Assembly: GCF_900299525.1 (NCBI RefSeq)
Contig: NZ_OMKA01000018.1
Span: 1-64,000 of the forward strand
Reading direction: 5' to 3'
Source: Aquimarina sp. Aq78
GTDB lineage: Bacteria > Bacteroidota > Bacteroidia > Flavobacteriales > Flavobacteriaceae
Length of the DNA stretch: 64,000 bases
The notes below the pieces were generated by a model, which worked only from the letters and a program-made list of their open reading frames with translations, made no database searches and was not told the origin of the DNA. Below, in pieces: positions 15,952 through 26,960 of the stretch. The translations under genes and the position numbers were made by a program. Numbering within the stretch: the stretch's first letter is position 1; each line of letters starts with the position of its first letter.

Positions 15952-17496
15952 ATGACTAATGACCAAAAAGATCCATTGTTTGTTTTAGTGAAATCACTTT
16001 CTAAATCAGAAAAGAGACAGTTTAAGGTATACGTAGGGCGATTAGGAATAAATACGGATTCTAAATTTCTTGCTCTTTTTAATCATTTAGATAAGCATGA
16101 TACTTTGGATGAAGATCTTATTGTTTCTAGAGGTATTGTAACAAAACAACAATTTTCTAACCTTAAAGCTCATTTATATAAACAAATATTAATTAGCTTA
16201 AGACTAAGTCCATTACATCAAAATATACGATCACAAATACGAGAACAATTTGATTTTGCTTCTATTTTATATCATAAAGGACTATACAAACAAAGTTTAA
16301 AAATATTAGAGAAGGCAAAGGTATTGGCAAAAGAAAACGAGGAGCACAATATTGCGTATGAGATAGTAGAATTTGAAAAAGTTATAGAAACACAATACAT
16401 AACCAGGAGTATCAATAGTAGGGCTGATGAACTAACTGTGGAAGCCAAGATACTGAGTATGAAAAATGTATTGACCAGTAGACTATCCAATTTGTCTCTT
16501 CAGTTATATGGCTTAATGCTCAAAAGTGGTTATGTAAGAAACGATAAAGAACATCAGGAAATTACAAATTACTTTAACGGGAAACTGCCAAAGTATGAAT
16601 GGAATATGTTGGGCTTTAGAGAAAAACTTTGGTTGTATAAAGCTCACCTGTGGTATAGTTTTATTGTTCAGGATTTTTTATCGTGTTATAAATATTCGAA
16701 GAAATGGCTGGATTTGTTTTATGAACATCCAAAGATGATTATTCAAAATCCTGTTTTTTTCCTTAGAGGAAATCACTATTTGTTGGAATCTTTGTATCTA
16801 ATTAAAGATAAAACGCAATTAAAAACCACCTTGCAACAATTTGAAAATAGCATTACTGATTCGACTTTTCCTAAAGATGATAATATAGAAGTTTTATCTT
16901 TTCAGTTTATTTATAACAATAAGTTGAATGTGCATTTTTTGGAAGGTAGTTTTGATGAAGGAGAATATTTGGTAGAAGAGATTCTTAGTGGTATTTCGGG
17001 GTTTAAAAATCGTTTAGATGATCATCATATAATGGTACTTTATTATAAGATTGGTTGTTTGTATTTTGGAATGGCGAATCATCGAAAATGTATTGAATAC
17101 CTAACCAAAATTATTAATAATAAATCTTTGAAGATGAGAGAAGACCTGATGTGCTTCTCTAGAGTACTAAGTTTGGTAGCTCATTATGAAGCAGGCATGG
17201 ATTATCATTTAGAAAGTCAACTAAAAGAAACATATCGATTCTTAATTAAAATGGATGACCTGCATGAAGTGCAAAAAGAAATGATCAAATTTCTTAAAAA
17301 CCTTGGAGATATTTATCCTCACCAAATTAAAGATGAGTTTAGAAAACTTCATAAAAGGCTAAAACAGTATGAAGATCATCCTTATGAGAAAAGAGCTTTT
17401 TTATATTTGGATATTCTTTCGTGGCTCGAAAGTAATATTGAAGGAAGACCTGTGGCAGATATAATTAAGGAGAAAGCAAAAGGGCTAATAAGGTAA
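15952..17496 (+). CDS. Alpha-helical repeat (TPR-like) protein of unknown function
   Basis: The 514-residue protein has no signal peptide or membrane segment and is helical throughout. Pairs such as YHKGLYKQSLKILEKAKVLA (about 103-122) and YFGMANHRKCIEYLTKI (about 369-385) look like degenerate tetratricopeptide units. The N-terminus (PLFVLVKSLSKSEKRQFKVY) is a compact helical domain. It is divergent from leuA across a 208-bp shared upstream region. I recognise a general flavobacterial hypothetical type but no function. A scaffold or protein-interaction role is inferred from the repeats only. Confidence 0.65.
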   Translation: MTNDQKDPLFVLVKSLSKSEKRQFKVYVGRLGINTDSKFLALFNHLDKHDTLDEDLIVSRGIVTKQQFSNLKAHLYKQILISLRLSPLHQNIRSQIREQFDFASILYHKGLYKQSLKILEKAKVLAKENEEHNIAYEIVEFEKVIETQYITRSINSRADELTVEAKILSMKNVLTSRLSNLSLQLYGLMLKSGYVRNDKEHQEITNYFNGKLPKYEWNMLGFREKLWLYKAHLWYSFIVQDFLSCYKYSKKWLDLFYEHPKMIIQNPVFFLRGNHYLLESLYLIKDKTQLKTTLQQFENSITDSTFPKDDNIEVLSFQFIYNNKLNVHFLEGSFDEGEYLVEEILSGISGFKNRLDDHHIMVLYYKIGCLYFGMANHRKCIEYLTKIINNKSLKMREDLMCFSRVLSLVAHYEAGMDYHLESQLKETYRFLIKMDDLHEVQKEMIKFLKNLGDIYPHQIKDEFRKLHKRLKQYEDHPYEKRAFLYLDILSWLESNIEGRPVADIIKEKAKGLIR

Positions 17497-17681
17497 CTTA
17501 AATTTTATAAAGAGCTGAAAGTTAATTAGTATTTTATATCTTTCGTCCTTTGAAAAATAATTGGAATATTTTATTTGATTAAAATACTCGTATTTTAGTT
17601 TGTAATATCCAATACGCAACTTTCTCTGTGATGGTAAGGAATATTGCATGTGGATTATATTCCATTTAATAGTAAGTCGTA

Positions 17682-20180
17682 ATGAATTTATGGATACCAA
17701 AAAACTTAACTGCAAAAAGAGTTTTTTATATTTGTTTTTTTTCCACATTATCTACTAATGCTCAGATAACAGTGGATGATAGTTCTTTTACTATAGAGCA
17801 GTTAGTAGAAGATGTTTTGATAGATAGCCCCTGCGCAACGGTAGAAAATATATCTTCTTTCACAGGGAACAATTTTGGATTTAATGGTATAGGCTATTTT
17901 GAATCCAATAATTCTGGTTTTGAGATTGATAGAGGAGTAATTTTAAGTACCGGAAATGCTAGGAGCGCAGTTGGCCCAAATGGCCCAATAGCATTGTCCG
18001 AAGGTGATGCTTCGGGGTGGGGTGGTGATAGTGACTTGGGATCAGTTACTAGCACAGTCAATTTGCATAATGCTAGTTTTATTCAATTTGATTTTGTGCC
18101 AACTATAGATTTTATTAGCTTCGATTTCTTATTTGCTTCAGAAGAATATACCGAAGCTTTTCCTTGTACATTTTCTGATGTCTTTGCTTTTATTCTTACT
18201 GATTCATCTGGGAATTCGAGAAACTTAGCGGTGGTACCAGGTACAAATACTCCTATTAAAGTAACTACTGTTAATGAGGGAGTGGATTTAAATAATGATG
18301 GAGATTTTGTTGATGTGATTAATCAGGTTTCAGAATGTCCTCCAAGAAATCCAAATTTCTATAATAGAACAATTCGTCCAGGAGCTGCTGCTCCTATAGA
18401 TTTTAATGGATATACAAAAGTATTGACAGCTGCAGGAAGTGTGGTTGTTGGTGAGCGATATACAATTAAACTTGTTATTGCAGAAAATCGAGACGGGCAG
18501 TTTGATTCTGCGGTATTTCTAGCTGCCGGAAGTTTTAATATTGGTGGAGATCTGGGAGAAGACAGAACATTGGCATCTGGTAATCCAGGATGTCTTGGGG
18601 TGCCAATTACCTTAAATGCTACAGTAGGAAATAACCCTACCTATACCTGGAAGAAAAATGGAGCCCCTTTGGCAGCAGGAGACGGAACAACGCTTATTGC
18701 AGGAGGAGCTCAATTAGAAGTTACCCAAAATGGAGTGTATAGTGTAGAAGTAAATATCGCTAGTGGATGTTCATCGTCTGACTCTATAAATGTTGAATTT
18801 GTCCCTCCTCCAAATGTTTTGAATTCGGTACGACTCCTGCAATGTGATGATGATATTGATGGTTTTTCATTATTTAATTTATCTGAAGCGAATTCTTTGA
18901 TATCGACTAATGCTGCAAATGAGACTTTTTCATATTATTTAACAGAACAGCTCGCTATAGCAGGAAATCAAGCAGATCAAATCACAAATTTTACAGCATA
19001 CCCTAATCCAACCATACAGACCAGTGTAGTTTATGCAAGAGTAGAATCTATAGCAGATTGTTTTAGAACATCACGAGTTGATCTCGAAGTTTCAACAACG
19101 CAGATTCCTGCTAATTTTAATCTTACGTATACTGCTTGTGAGGCAGATGATGTCGACCCTACAGACGGAATTGCAACATTTAATTTTAGTGACGCTACTC
19201 CTCAAATAACCCAGTTGTACCCTGGTGGTCAAAATTTAACCATTAGTTATTATGAAAATCAGGCAGATGCATTATCCGAACAAAATGAGATAACCGATAT
19301 CTCCAATTACAGAAATAATTCATCTCCTTTTAGGATTAATCTATATGTAAGAGTAGAAAATAAAGGAGCAAATTCTTGTTTGGGATTAGGAGAGCATATC
19401 ACTCTGATCGTTAATCCTTTTGAGCCCATTACGTTTGAAGATGAATATACATTATGTTTACAAAGTGATGGAGGAGTACTTAATCTAGTACCCGAAGATC
19501 GTATTGAAACAGGGTTAAATGCTTCAGATTATACGTTTCAATGGTATACAGGAACTGCGCCAGTGGCAGGAAATGAAATGCCAGGAGAAATAGATGCTTC
19601 TTTTTTACCAGATACTCCCGGGCAGTATAGTGTACTAGCTACAAGTATAGTTACAGGGTGCGAAATATCAAAAAGTACATCAGTAGTAACTTCTTACCCT
19701 CCAGAAAGTGTTACGGCAGAACTGTTATCAGGAGCATTTTCTGATAATGCTACCATTGAAGTTACAGTGGTCGGAAATGGAACATATGAATTTAGAATAG
19801 ATAATAGAGATTGGCAGGCATCTAATATTTTTACAGGGGTTTCAAGAGGAGAGCATACCGTATTTGTTAGAGATTTACGTATGTGTGATGAATTAGAGTC
19901 TAAAGTAGAAATAGTCGTAGACTATCCAAGGTATTTTACACCTAATGGAGATGGATTTCATGACTCTTGGGGGATTACAGGTAGTACAAATGTGATAATA
20001 TCTCAGGTTTTAATTTTTAATAGATTTGGTAAACTCTTAAAAGATCTTGGTGTAAATGGCAATTGGGATGGAACCTATAGTGGAAGACAATTACCAGCAA
20101 GTGATTATTGGTTTAAAGTACGTTATATTGAAAATGGTGTGCCTAAAGTATTTAATTCTAATTTCTCATTAATTCGATAA
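17682..20180 (+). CDS. Choice-of-anchor L domain surface protein with T9SS type B sorting domain
   Basis: The 832-residue secreted protein has a signal peptide cleaved near STNA/Q (about residue 27). A choice-of-anchor L domain follows (about 28-290: IDRGVILSTGNA, FDFLFASEEY, GSFNIGG). Then come an Ig-like segment (TYTWKKNGAPLAAGDG, about 325-340) and repeated beta-rich modules with the pattern LLQCDDDIDGFSLFNLSEA and TACEADDVDPTDGIATFNFS. The end is a gliding-motility-type C-terminal (type B) sorting domain from about 745 (YFTPNGDGFHDSWGI, FNRFGKLL, NGNWDGTYSGRQLP). It is exported through T9SS and probably attached to or shed from the cell surface, possibly as an adhesin. No catalytic site was seen. 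Confidence 0.88.
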   Translation: MNLWIPKNLTAKRVFYICFFSTLSTNAQITVDDSSFTIEQLVEDVLIDSPCATVENISSFTGNNFGFNGIGYFESNNSGFEIDRGVILSTGNARSAVGPNGPIALSEGDASGWGGDSDLGSVTSTVNLHNASFIQFDFVPTIDFISFDFLFASEEYTEAFPCTFSDVFAFILTDSSGNSRNLAVVPGTNTPIKVTTVNEGVDLNNDGDFVDVINQVSECPPRNPNFYNRTIRPGAAAPIDFNGYTKVLTAAGSVVVGERYTIKLVIAENRDGQFDSAVFLAAGSFNIGGDLGEDRTLASGNPGCLGVPITLNATVGNNPTYTWKKNGAPLAAGDGTTLIAGGAQLEVTQNGVYSVEVNIASGCSSSDSINVEFVPPPNVLNSVRLLQCDDDIDGFSLFNLSEANSLISTNAANETFSYYLTEQLAIAGNQADQITNFTAYPNPTIQTSVVYARVESIADCFRTSRVDLEVSTTQIPANFNLTYTACEADDVDPTDGIATFNFSDATPQITQLYPGGQNLTISYYENQADALSEQNEITDISNYRNNSSPFRINLYVRVENKGANSCLGLGEHITLIVNPFEPITFEDEYTLCLQSDGGVLNLVPEDRIETGLNASDYTFQWYTGTAPVAGNEMPGEIDASFLPDTPGQYSVLATSIVTGCEISKSTSVVTSYPPESVTAELLSGAFSDNATIEVTVVGNGTYEFRIDNRDWQASNIFTGVSRGEHTVFVRDLRMCDELESKVEIVVDYPRYFTPNGDGFHDSWGITGSTNVIISQVLIFNRFGKLLKDLGVNGNWDGTYSGRQLPASDYWFKVRYIENGVPKVFNSNFSLIR

Positions 20181-20183
20181 ATC

Positions 20184-21044
20184 TTGTCAAAAAGTAACCA
20201 ACACTTAAAAAACATACTCGAGTTAAATTTTGCTATGTTGTTAATTAGCACCTCGGGAGCATTAGGAAGGTATATCGATATGCCAGTACCTGTGATTATT
20301 TGCTTTAGATCTATTCTAGCAGGGATATTGTTATTTATTTTTTGCAGATGGAAAGGGATTTCTTTTAAAACAGGAAGTAAAGATCGACCGACAATTATTT
20401 TAAGCGGCATATTAATGGGGTTACATTGGGTGACTTATTTCTATGCTTTAAAGTTGTCTAATGTTGCTATAGGAATGCTTTCTATATTTACTTATCCAGT
20501 GATTACAGCTCTGTTAGAACCAATATTGTTAAAAACAAAATTTCAGAAAGGACATTTGTTGTTAGCATTGTTAGTACTACTAGGTATTTATTTCCTGGTT
20601 CCTGATCTAGATTTTAGTAATTCATATACAAAAGCAGTAATTTTAGGAATAATATCTGCTTTATGTTATTCACTGCGAAACCTTATTATGAAAACCAAAG
20701 TTGGTAACTATAACGGTTCGGTATTGATGTGGTATCAATTAGTCGTTATTAGTGTTTTTCTTCTACCTTTCTTATTTGTTATGGATAGTTCTGGTATAAA
20801 AGATCAATGGTTACCTACACTAACTCTGGCTTTATTAACCACTGCTATTGGGCATACATTGTTTCTGGCAAGTTTTAAACGATTTTCGATTACAACGGCT
20901 AGTATCATAAGTAGTGTGCAACCGGTATATGGGATAATTATAGGAATTATTTTTTTAGGAGAAATCCCTGTGTTTTCAACAATTATAGGAGGTGTCCTGA
21001 TTTTAACATCAGTAGTGATTGAAAGTATACGAACTTACAAGTAG
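20184..21044 (+). CDS. EamA/DMT-family metabolite transporter
   Basis: The 286-residue inner-membrane protein has about ten hydrophobic helices in two EamA repeats of five, the RhaT/EamA drug-metabolite transporter layout. Features include the N-terminal GALGRYI and VIICFRSILAG helices, AIGMLSIFTYPVITALLEP at the end of repeat one, and SIISSVQPVYGIIIGIIFLGE near the C-terminus. The start used is TTG at 20184, three bases after the previous stop; the next in-frame ATG (codon 18) would cut the first helix. The substrate cannot be predicted. The tight spacing suggests cotranscription with the T9SS protein gene, though a functional link is not evident. Confidence 0.8.
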   Translation: MSKSNQHLKNILELNFAMLLISTSGALGRYIDMPVPVIICFRSILAGILLFIFCRWKGISFKTGSKDRPTIILSGILMGLHWVTYFYALKLSNVAIGMLSIFTYPVITALLEPILLKTKFQKGHLLLALLVLLGIYFLVPDLDFSNSYTKAVILGIISALCYSLRNLIMKTKVGNYNGSVLMWYQLVVISVFLLPFLFVMDSSGIKDQWLPTLTLALLTTAIGHTLFLASFKRFSITTASIISSVQPVYGIIIGIIFLGEIPVFSTIIGGVLILTSVVIESIRTYK

Positions 21045-21067
21045 TCAAAAAGGTAATAACCGGAAGC

Positions 21068-21769
21068 TTAAATCAAGCAATCATTCCAAATAGGATCAGA
21101 AGGCGGGGGAGCAGTGACAGATATAGGTTCTTTTTTAACAGGATGAATAAAGGTTAATTTCCGGGCATGTAAATGAATGCTTCCATCTTTATTACTACGA
21201 TTTGCTCCATATTTTAAATCCCCTTTGATTATACAACCAATACTAGAGAGCTGAGATCGTATTTGATGATGGCGTCCCGTATGAAGGTCAATTTCTAATA
21301 AACAGTAATTATCGAGCTTTTTGATTAACTGGTATTCTAAAACTGCTTTTTTACTATCAGGTACTTCGTTTGTATATGCATAGGATTTATTCTGTTTTGG
21401 ATTACGCTTTAGCCAATGTGTTAAGTTGTCATGCTTTTTAGGCGGACAATCCTTTACTACGGCCCAATATGTTTTTTGAGCTTCTTTGTTTGCAAATAAT
21501 GAGTTGAGTCTAGGAAGAGCTTTGCTTGTTCTTGCAAACACTACGATTCCACTAGTAGGCCTATCTAAACGGTGTACAACACCTAGGTATACTGCTCCTG
21601 GTTTATTATATTTTTCTGCAATATATTCTTTGACAACTTCGCTAAGAGGTTTGTCGCCAGTCTTATCACCTTGTACAATATCTCCCGAACGCTTATTGAT
21701 AACAATAATATGGTTGTCTTCATGCAGTACCTGAAGATTGTTTTTATTTGAAATGATTTTTTTGACCAA
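21068..21769 (-). CDS. RluA-family pseudouridine synthase
   Basis: The 233-residue enzyme converts uridine to pseudouridine in rRNA or tRNA. The catalytic motif HRLDRPTSGIVVFA (about 66-79) contains the essential Asp. LLEIDLHTGRHHQIRSQLS near 156-174 is the second RluA-family signature. No S4 domain is present at the N-terminus, and the protein is short compared with RluC/RluD, more like the RluA/TruC size class. It lies 43 bp after panB on the same strand. The exact RNA target is not inferable. Confidence 0.88.
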   Translation of the reverse strand: MVKKIISNKNNLQVLHEDNHIIVINKRSGDIVQGDKTGDKPLSEVVKEYIAEKYNKPGAVYLGVVHRLDRPTSGIVVFARTSKALPRLNSLFANKEAQKTYWAVVKDCPPKKHDNLTHWLKRNPKQNKSYAYTNEVPDSKKAVLEYQLIKKLDNYCLLEIDLHTGRHHQIRSQLSSIGCIIKGDLKYGANRSNKDGSIHLHARKLTFIHPVKKEPISVTAPPPSDPIWNDCLI

Positions 21770-21812
21770 CTTTTGTAAATAAGGTAATTGAGTATATTCG
21801 ACTACTAACTAA

Positions 21813-22631
21813 TTAATATTGCTCATCTTCATTAGGGAAATCAACAGCCTTCACATCGGTAACATATTGCTTAAAAGCATTAGTCATTTCTGTGTATAAG
21901 TCTAAATAACGTCTTAAAAACCGAGGGTTAAATTCATGTGTCATTCCTAACATATCATGAGTCACCAACACTTGTCCATCTACTCCATTTCCTGCTCCAA
22001 TACCAATGATAGGAATAGTAAGGCTTTCGGCTACTTCTTTAGCCAATTTGGCAGGTACTTTTTCAAGAACGACGGCAAAACATCCTGCTTTCTCAAGCAT
22101 AAGAGCATCTTGCTTTAATTTTTGTGCTTCTTCTTCTTCTTTTGCCCGTACAGTATAGGTTCCGAATTTATATATAGATTGCGGGGTAAGACCAAGGTGT
22201 CCCATAACCGGGATACCAGCATTAAGAATTCTTTTAATAGATTCCTTAACTTCTTTTCCCCCTTCAAGTTTTACGGCATGTCCTCCTGATTCTTTCATAA
22301 TCCGTATTGCAGAACGTAAAGCTTCTTTAGGGTCACTCTGGTAACTTCCAAATGGTAAATCTACAACAATTAATGCGCGATCAATTGCTCGAATTACAGA
22401 AGACGCATGATAAATCATTTGATCTAATGTAATAGGTAGTGTAGTTTCGTGACCTGCCATTACATTAGAAGCAGAATCTCCTACAAGAATAACATCGACT
22501 CCGGCACCATCAACAATTTTGGCCATAGTATAATCATAAGCGGTTAGCATGGATATCTTTTCTGCATTAGCCTTCATCTCGATAAGAGATTTTACTGTAA
22601 CGCGCTTATAATCTTTTTTTGCTGTAGACAT
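21813..22631 (-). CDS. panB: 3-methyl-2-oxobutanoate hydroxymethyltransferase
   Basis: PanB transfers a hydroxymethyl group from methylene-THF to ketoisovalerate, making ketopantoate, the first step of pantothenate synthesis. Motifs include [33 protein letters not shown] (metal-binding Asp), [29 protein letters not shown] and [19 protein letters not shown] choose ATG 22629-22631 ([16 protein letters not shown]), giving 272 residues, because the 12 residues before it are hydrophobic noise not expected in PanB. Its substrate ketoisovalerate is also used by LeuA, encoded 6 kb away. Confidence 0.96.
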   Translation of the reverse strand: MSTAKKDYKRVTVKSLIEMKANAEKISMLTAYDYTMAKIVDGAGVDVILVGDSASNVMAGHETTLPITLDQMIYHASSVIRAIDRALIVVDLPFGSYQSDPKEALRSAIRIMKESGGHAVKLEGGKEVKESIKRILNAGIPVMGHLGLTPQSIYKFGTYTVRAKEEEEAQKLKQDALMLEKAGCFAVVLEKVPAKLAKEVAESLTIPIIGIGAGNGVDGQVLVTHDMLGMTHEFNPRFLRRYLDLYTEMTNAFKQYVTDVKAVDFPNEDEQY

Positions 22632-22781
22632 TTTGAATTGTTTTTTTAGGATTGTAAAAGTAATCAATTACCTATATGGTAACAAGTGTAATCTGTTTTT
22701 GATTTTTCTTTAGTATATTGAAGTGAAAATTATATGGCACAGTAGTTATTAAAACCTTATTTTTATACCTATCCAAAAATA

Positions 22782-23270
22782 ATGAACATTATGCATAAAG
22801 TATCAATATGGGTTATTTTATTCTTCTCATGTAGTATTTTTTCTCAGAAAAATATATCTAAAGATGACCAAAACCGCTACGAAAAAGAAGTAAAACAGAC
22901 TGTTTTGGATTTTTTTGAAGGGTTTCACGCTGGTGATACTGCTAAGATGAAAACTACTATAGACAAAAATATAGCAGTACAAACTATAGTGAGAACCAAA
23001 GAAGGAGAGATAAAAACAGTAAAAACTGATATAGAAAAAATTTTAACAGCTATACAAAATAGACCAGCAGAACAAAAATGGGACGAACGTTTACTAGCAT
23101 TTAAAATTGATGCAGATTCTGCAATTGCAAATGCCTGGACTCCTTATGAGTTTTATGTCAATGATAATTTTAGTCATTGTGGCGTAAATGTATTTCAACT
23201 ATTTAATGACGGTAAAACCTGGAAAATTATTGCTATTGCAGATACTAGATTTAGAGAGGGGTGTAAGTAA
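22782..23270 (+). CDS. Exported NTF2-like (SnoaL/lumazine-binding type) protein
   Basis: After a signal peptide (about 1-21, ending FSQ) the 162-residue protein forms a single NTF2-like cone fold. It has an N-terminal helix VLDFFEGFHAGD, a strand with IVRTKEGEIKTV, and C-terminal strands SHCGVNVFQLFNDGKTWKI. This matches the small exported NTF2-like family common in Bacteroidota, whose biochemical role is unknown. The start could be the ATG at 22782 or 22791; both keep the signal peptide. It is flanked by divergent panB and convergent sdaA and is probably monocistronic. Confidence 0.75.
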   Translation: MNIMHKVSIWVILFFSCSIFSQKNISKDDQNRYEKEVKQTVLDFFEGFHAGDTAKMKTTIDKNIAVQTIVRTKEGEIKTVKTDIEKILTAIQNRPAEQKWDERLLAFKIDADSAIANAWTPYEFYVNDNFSHCGVNVFQLFNDGKTWKIIAIADTRFREGCK

Positions 23271-23341
23271 AATATATTAATTAGATACCTGTAACAATAT
23301 AGGTTTTGATCTTTGTGTTTTTATTACTGGTGATTTATAGA

Positions 23342-24766
23342 TTAGCAATCACTAAGATTTACTTTTACTGCCAAACCACCTTCACTGGTTTCTTTATACT
23401 TTGTGTTCATGTCCTGAGCGGTTTCCCACATGGTTTCAATTACTTTATCTAAAGGTACTTTAGCATTTGCAGCATCTGTATCCAAAGCCATTTCACAAGC
23501 ATTAATAGCTTTTATGGCTCCCATTGCATTTCGTTCGATACAAGGAATCTGTACCAATCCAGCGATAGGATCACATGTTAATCCCAGATGATGCTCCATT
23601 GCAATTTCGCTTGCCATTAATACTTGTTCTGGAGTACCTCCCATAAGTTCGGTTAAAGCGCCAGCCGCCATTGCAGATGAAACTCCAATTTCTGCCTGGC
23701 ATCCTCCCATAGCTGCAGAAATAGTAGCTCCTTTTTTGAAAAGACTGCCAATTTCTCCGGCAACCAGCATAAATTGTTTTACATCATCAAAATTTGCATC
23801 ATGATTTTCAATAACCATATAATACATCATTACGGCGGGTATAACACCAGCACTCCCATTAGTGGGAGCGGTGACAACACGACCAAGAGATGCATTTACC
23901 TCATTGACTGCCAAAGCAAAACAAGATACCCATTTTAATATTTGACGAAATTTTACTTCAGTATTTCGAATAGCTTCAATCCATTCTGTTGGAGTAGTAT
24001 AAGCAGTAGTACCCATCAATTTTTTATGAGTATCATATGCTCTTCGTCTTACATTTAATCCACCAGGTAATGTACCTTCTGTATGACAACCAGTATACAT
24101 AGATTCTAGCATTACCTTCCAGACTTGTGCAATTCTTTCATCGATTTCAGCATCGCTTTGTAATGAGCGCTCATTGTCGAGAACAATTTCGGATACCTTT
24201 TTGTTTTTTGATGTACAATACTCTAAGAGATCAGTTGCCTTATGAATAGGCATAGGGAATTGTTTGAAAGCAGTAAGCTTTTTTTCTTTTCTCTTTCGTT
24301 CTTCTTTTACTACAAAACCTCCTCCAATAGAATAAAAAGAAGACGAAACTTTTTTTCCATCTTTCAGTTTGGCATGAAAAGTCATACCATTAGGATGAAA
24401 TTCTTTGAACTCTCTATTAAAAATAATTTGTGTTTCTGGATCAAAAGATACTTGAAGCTCACTATTAAAAGAGAGTTGCTTAGAAGTGTTTATGTTTTCA
24501 ATAATAGTAGCAATTGTAGAAACATCGATAGTTTGTGGATCATAACCACATAAACCTAGAATTACAGCAATATCTGTTGCATGACCTTTTCCTGTTAATG
24601 ATAATGACCCAAAAAGATCAATTGTAATGGTTGAAACAGATTCAAAGAGTTCTTTTTCTTTTAGTTCTGCGATCCATCGTCTTCCGGCACGCCAGGGACC
24701 TAATGTGTGTGAACTTGAAGGACCTACGCCTATTTTCAGCATATCAAAAACACTGATGCATTCCAT
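23342..24766 (-). CDS. sdaA: L-serine ammonia-lyase, iron-sulfur dependent, single chain
   Basis: This enzyme deaminates L-serine to pyruvate. The 474-residue chain joins the beta domain (N-terminal [18 protein letters not shown]) and the alpha catalytic domain in one polypeptide, as in E. coli SdaA/SdaB. The alpha domain shows [67 protein letters not shown] and [16 protein letters not shown]. Its Cys residues would bind the 4Fe-4S cluster. Length is typical (about 455-475). It stands alone between an NTF2-like gene and divergent dnaK. Confidence 0.95.
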   Translation of the reverse strand: MECISVFDMLKIGVGPSSSHTLGPWRAGRRWIAELKEKELFESVSTITIDLFGSLSLTGKGHATDIAVILGLCGYDPQTIDVSTIATIIENINTSKQLSFNSELQVSFDPETQIIFNREFKEFHPNGMTFHAKLKDGKKVSSSFYSIGGGFVVKEERKRKEKKLTAFKQFPMPIHKATDLLEYCTSKNKKVSEIVLDNERSLQSDAEIDERIAQVWKVMLESMYTGCHTEGTLPGGLNVRRRAYDTHKKLMGTTAYTTPTEWIEAIRNTEVKFRQILKWVSCFALAVNEVNASLGRVVTAPTNGSAGVIPAVMMYYMVIENHDANFDDVKQFMLVAGEIGSLFKKGATISAAMGGCQAEIGVSSAMAAGALTELMGGTPEQVLMASEIAMEHHLGLTCDPIAGLVQIPCIERNAMGAIKAINACEMALDTDAANAKVPLDKVIETMWETAQDMNTKYKETSEGGLAVKVNLSDC

Positions 24767-24901
24767 AATACAAAATTATTGATAAAATTTCGGGGGTAAA
24801 TATAGTTTTTTGACAACAAAGAAACTCATTTTTTAAAGAATAGTTAATATTGTTTTTCTTTCGCCTTTGTGATCAATTCATTAAGAAGACTAAAACAATA
24901 A

Positions 24902-24914
24902 TGACATCCTGTCA
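24902..24914 (+). promoter_or_regulatory. Inverted repeat upstream of dnaK, candidate heat-shock element
   Basis: TGACA-TCC-TGTCA is a perfect 5-bp inverted repeat about 80 bp before the dnaK ATG. It does not match the HrcA CIRCE element (TTAGCACTC-N9-GAGTGCTAA), which I did not find here. Confidence 0.3.
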
Positions 24915-24992
24915 GATAGATCGTAATGGCATAATCATTGACTTAACAGCAATAAGTTATTAAGAATAATAGTATAACAATTTAAGATAAAA

Positions 24993-26906
24993 ATGAGTAA
25001 AATAATAGGAATAGACTTAGGGACAACCAACTCTTGTGTTTCTGTAATGGAAGGTAATGAGCCTGTAGTAATCCCTAATGCCGAAGGTAAAAGAACTACC
25101 CCTTCTGTAATAGCTTTTGTAGAAGGAGGAGAAATTAAAGTAGGAGACCCTGCAAAACGTCAAGCGGTTACAAATCCAACTAAGACTATCTCTTCTATTA
25201 AGAGGTTTATGGGAAATAAATTCTCAGAATCTTCAAAAGAAGCTGAAAGAGCAGCTTATAAAGTTGTAAAAGGAGATAATGATACACCTCGAGTAGATAT
25301 CGATGGTCGTTTATATACACCACAAGAATTATCTGCAATGACACTTCAGAAAATGAAGAAAACAGCAGAGGATTATCTTGGTCAGGATGTAACCAGTGCA
25401 GTAATTACTGTACCTGCTTACTTTAATGATGCACAACGTCAGGCTACTAAAGAAGCTGGTGAGATTGCAGGCCTTAAAGTAGAACGAATTATTAATGAGC
25501 CTACAGCAGCAGCTCTGGCATATGGACTTGATAAAAAAGGTACAGATCAGAAAATCGTTGTATTTGATTTTGGTGGAGGTACACATGATGTATCTATCCT
25601 CGAATTAGGAGATGGTGTTTTTGAAGTACTATCTACAGATGGAGATACACATTTAGGAGGAGATGATGTAGATCAAAAAATAATTGATTGGTTAGCAGAA
25701 GAGTTTAAGGCTGATGAAAATATGGATCTTAGACAAGATCCTATGGCATTACAACGTCTTAAAGAAGCTGCAGAAAAGGCTAAGATTGAATTATCATCTT
25801 CTTCGCAAACAGAAATTAATTTACCATATGTTACGGCTACAGCAAGTGGACCTAAGCACTTGGTAAGATCATTAACTAAGTCTAAATTTGATCAATTGAT
25901 CGATGACTTAGTAAAAAGAACTATAGAGCCTTGTCGTACTGCGCTTAAGGCAGCAGGATTATCTACAAGTGATATTGATGAGATTATATTAGTTGGTGGA
26001 TCTACTCGTATTCCTGCAGTACAGGAAGCAGTAGAAAAATTCTTTGGAAAAGCACCAAGTAAGGGTGTAAATCCAGATGAGGTTGTTGCCGTTGGAGCAG
26101 CAATTCAAGGAGGAGTGTTGACTGGAGATGTTAAAGATGTACTTTTATTAGACGTAACTCCACTTTCTCTTGGTATCGAGACAATGGGTAATGTAATGAC
26201 TAAGCTTATTGAAGCTAACACTACGATCCCTACTAAGAAATCACAAGTGTTTTCTACAGCTGCAGATAATCAGCCATCGGTAGAGATCCATGTATTACAA
26301 GGGGAGCGCCCAATGGCAGCAGATAACAAGACAATTGGTCGTTTTCACTTAGATGGAATTCCACCAGCACAAAGAGGAACACCTCAGATCGAAGTTACTT
26401 TTGATATCGATGCTAATGGTATTATCAAAGTTTCTGCTACAGATAAAGCTACAAACAAATCTCAGGATATTCGTATCGAAGCTTCTTCAGGATTAACAGA
26501 TGAAGAAATTGAGAAAATGAAGCAAGAAGCAGAAGCAAATGCTGAAGCAGATAAAACAGCAAAAGAAACTGCAGACAAGCTTAATGAAGCCGACGGAATG
26601 ATCTTCCAAACAGAAAAGCAACTTAAAGAATTTGGTGATAAATTATCTGATGATAAGAAAAAACCAGTTGAAGAAGCTTTAGAAGAACTGAAGAAAGCGT
26701 ATGAGTCTAAAGATTTAGCTTTAATTCAACCGGCTCTTGATAAAATCAATGAAGCATGGAAAGTAGCTAGTGAAGAAATGTACAAAGCTCAGGCAGACGC
26801 ACAACAGGATGGACAACCTGGCCCTGATGCAGGAGCAGATCAATCTTCTAATGACGATTCTGAAGGAAGTGATGTAGAGGATGTTGATTTTGAGGAAGTA
26901 AAATAA
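24993..26906 (+). CDS. dnaK: Hsp70 chaperone DnaK
   Basis: The 637-residue cytoplasmic chaperone binds unfolded proteins in an ATP-driven cycle with DnaJ and GrpE. It begins [18 protein letters not shown] (phosphate-1 loop). It has [20 protein letters not shown], the actin-type [13 protein letters not shown] and [13 protein letters not shown], the interdomain linker [15 protein letters not shown], and the C-terminal lid with an acidic end EDVDFEEVK. The usual family DFGGGTFDVS reads [10 protein letters not shown] here, a change common in relatives. No dnaJ or grpE lies in the window. A hairpin terminator follows at once, so it is monocistronic. Confidence 0.98.
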   Translation: MSKIIGIDLGTTNSCVSVMEGNEPVVIPNAEGKRTTPSVIAFVEGGEIKVGDPAKRQAVTNPTKTISSIKRFMGNKFSESSKEAERAAYKVVKGDNDTPRVDIDGRLYTPQELSAMTLQKMKKTAEDYLGQDVTSAVITVPAYFNDAQRQATKEAGEIAGLKVERIINEPTAAALAYGLDKKGTDQKIVVFDFGGGTHDVSILELGDGVFEVLSTDGDTHLGGDDVDQKIIDWLAEEFKADENMDLRQDPMALQRLKEAAEKAKIELSSSSQTEINLPYVTATASGPKHLVRSLTKSKFDQLIDDLVKRTIEPCRTALKAAGLSTSDIDEIILVGGSTRIPAVQEAVEKFFGKAPSKGVNPDEVVAVGAAIQGGVLTGDVKDVLLLDVTPLSLGIETMGNVMTKLIEANTTIPTKKSQVFSTAADNQPSVEIHVLQGERPMAADNKTIGRFHLDGIPPAQRGTPQIEVTFDIDANGIIKVSATDKATNKSQDIRIEASSGLTDEEIEKMKQEAEANAEADKTAKETADKLNEADGMIFQTEKQLKEFGDKLSDDKKKPVEEALEELKKAYESKDLALIQPALDKINEAWKVASEEMYKAQADAQQDGQPGPDAGADQSSNDDSEGSDVEDVDFEEVK

Positions 26907-26931
26907 GTATATACTAGTTTATATATAAATT

Positions 26932-26960
26932 AAAATGCGCAGCTTTTGGCTGCGCATTTT
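26932..26960 (+). terminator. dnaK terminator
   Basis: aaaatgcgcagc pairs perfectly with gctgcgcatttt across a 5-nt loop and runs into TTTTTTG. It starts 25 bp after the dnaK stop. Confidence 0.9.

Noticed and set aside
24242..24553. 103-codon frame antisense to the serine deaminase gene
   Set aside because: Low-complexity Phe/Ser/Arg translation opposite conserved enzyme sequence; a shadow.
24767..24992. CIRCE/HrcA operator upstream of dnaK
   Set aside because: No TTAGCACTC-N9-GAGTGCTAA-like sequence was found; only a short TGACA/TGTCA repeat.
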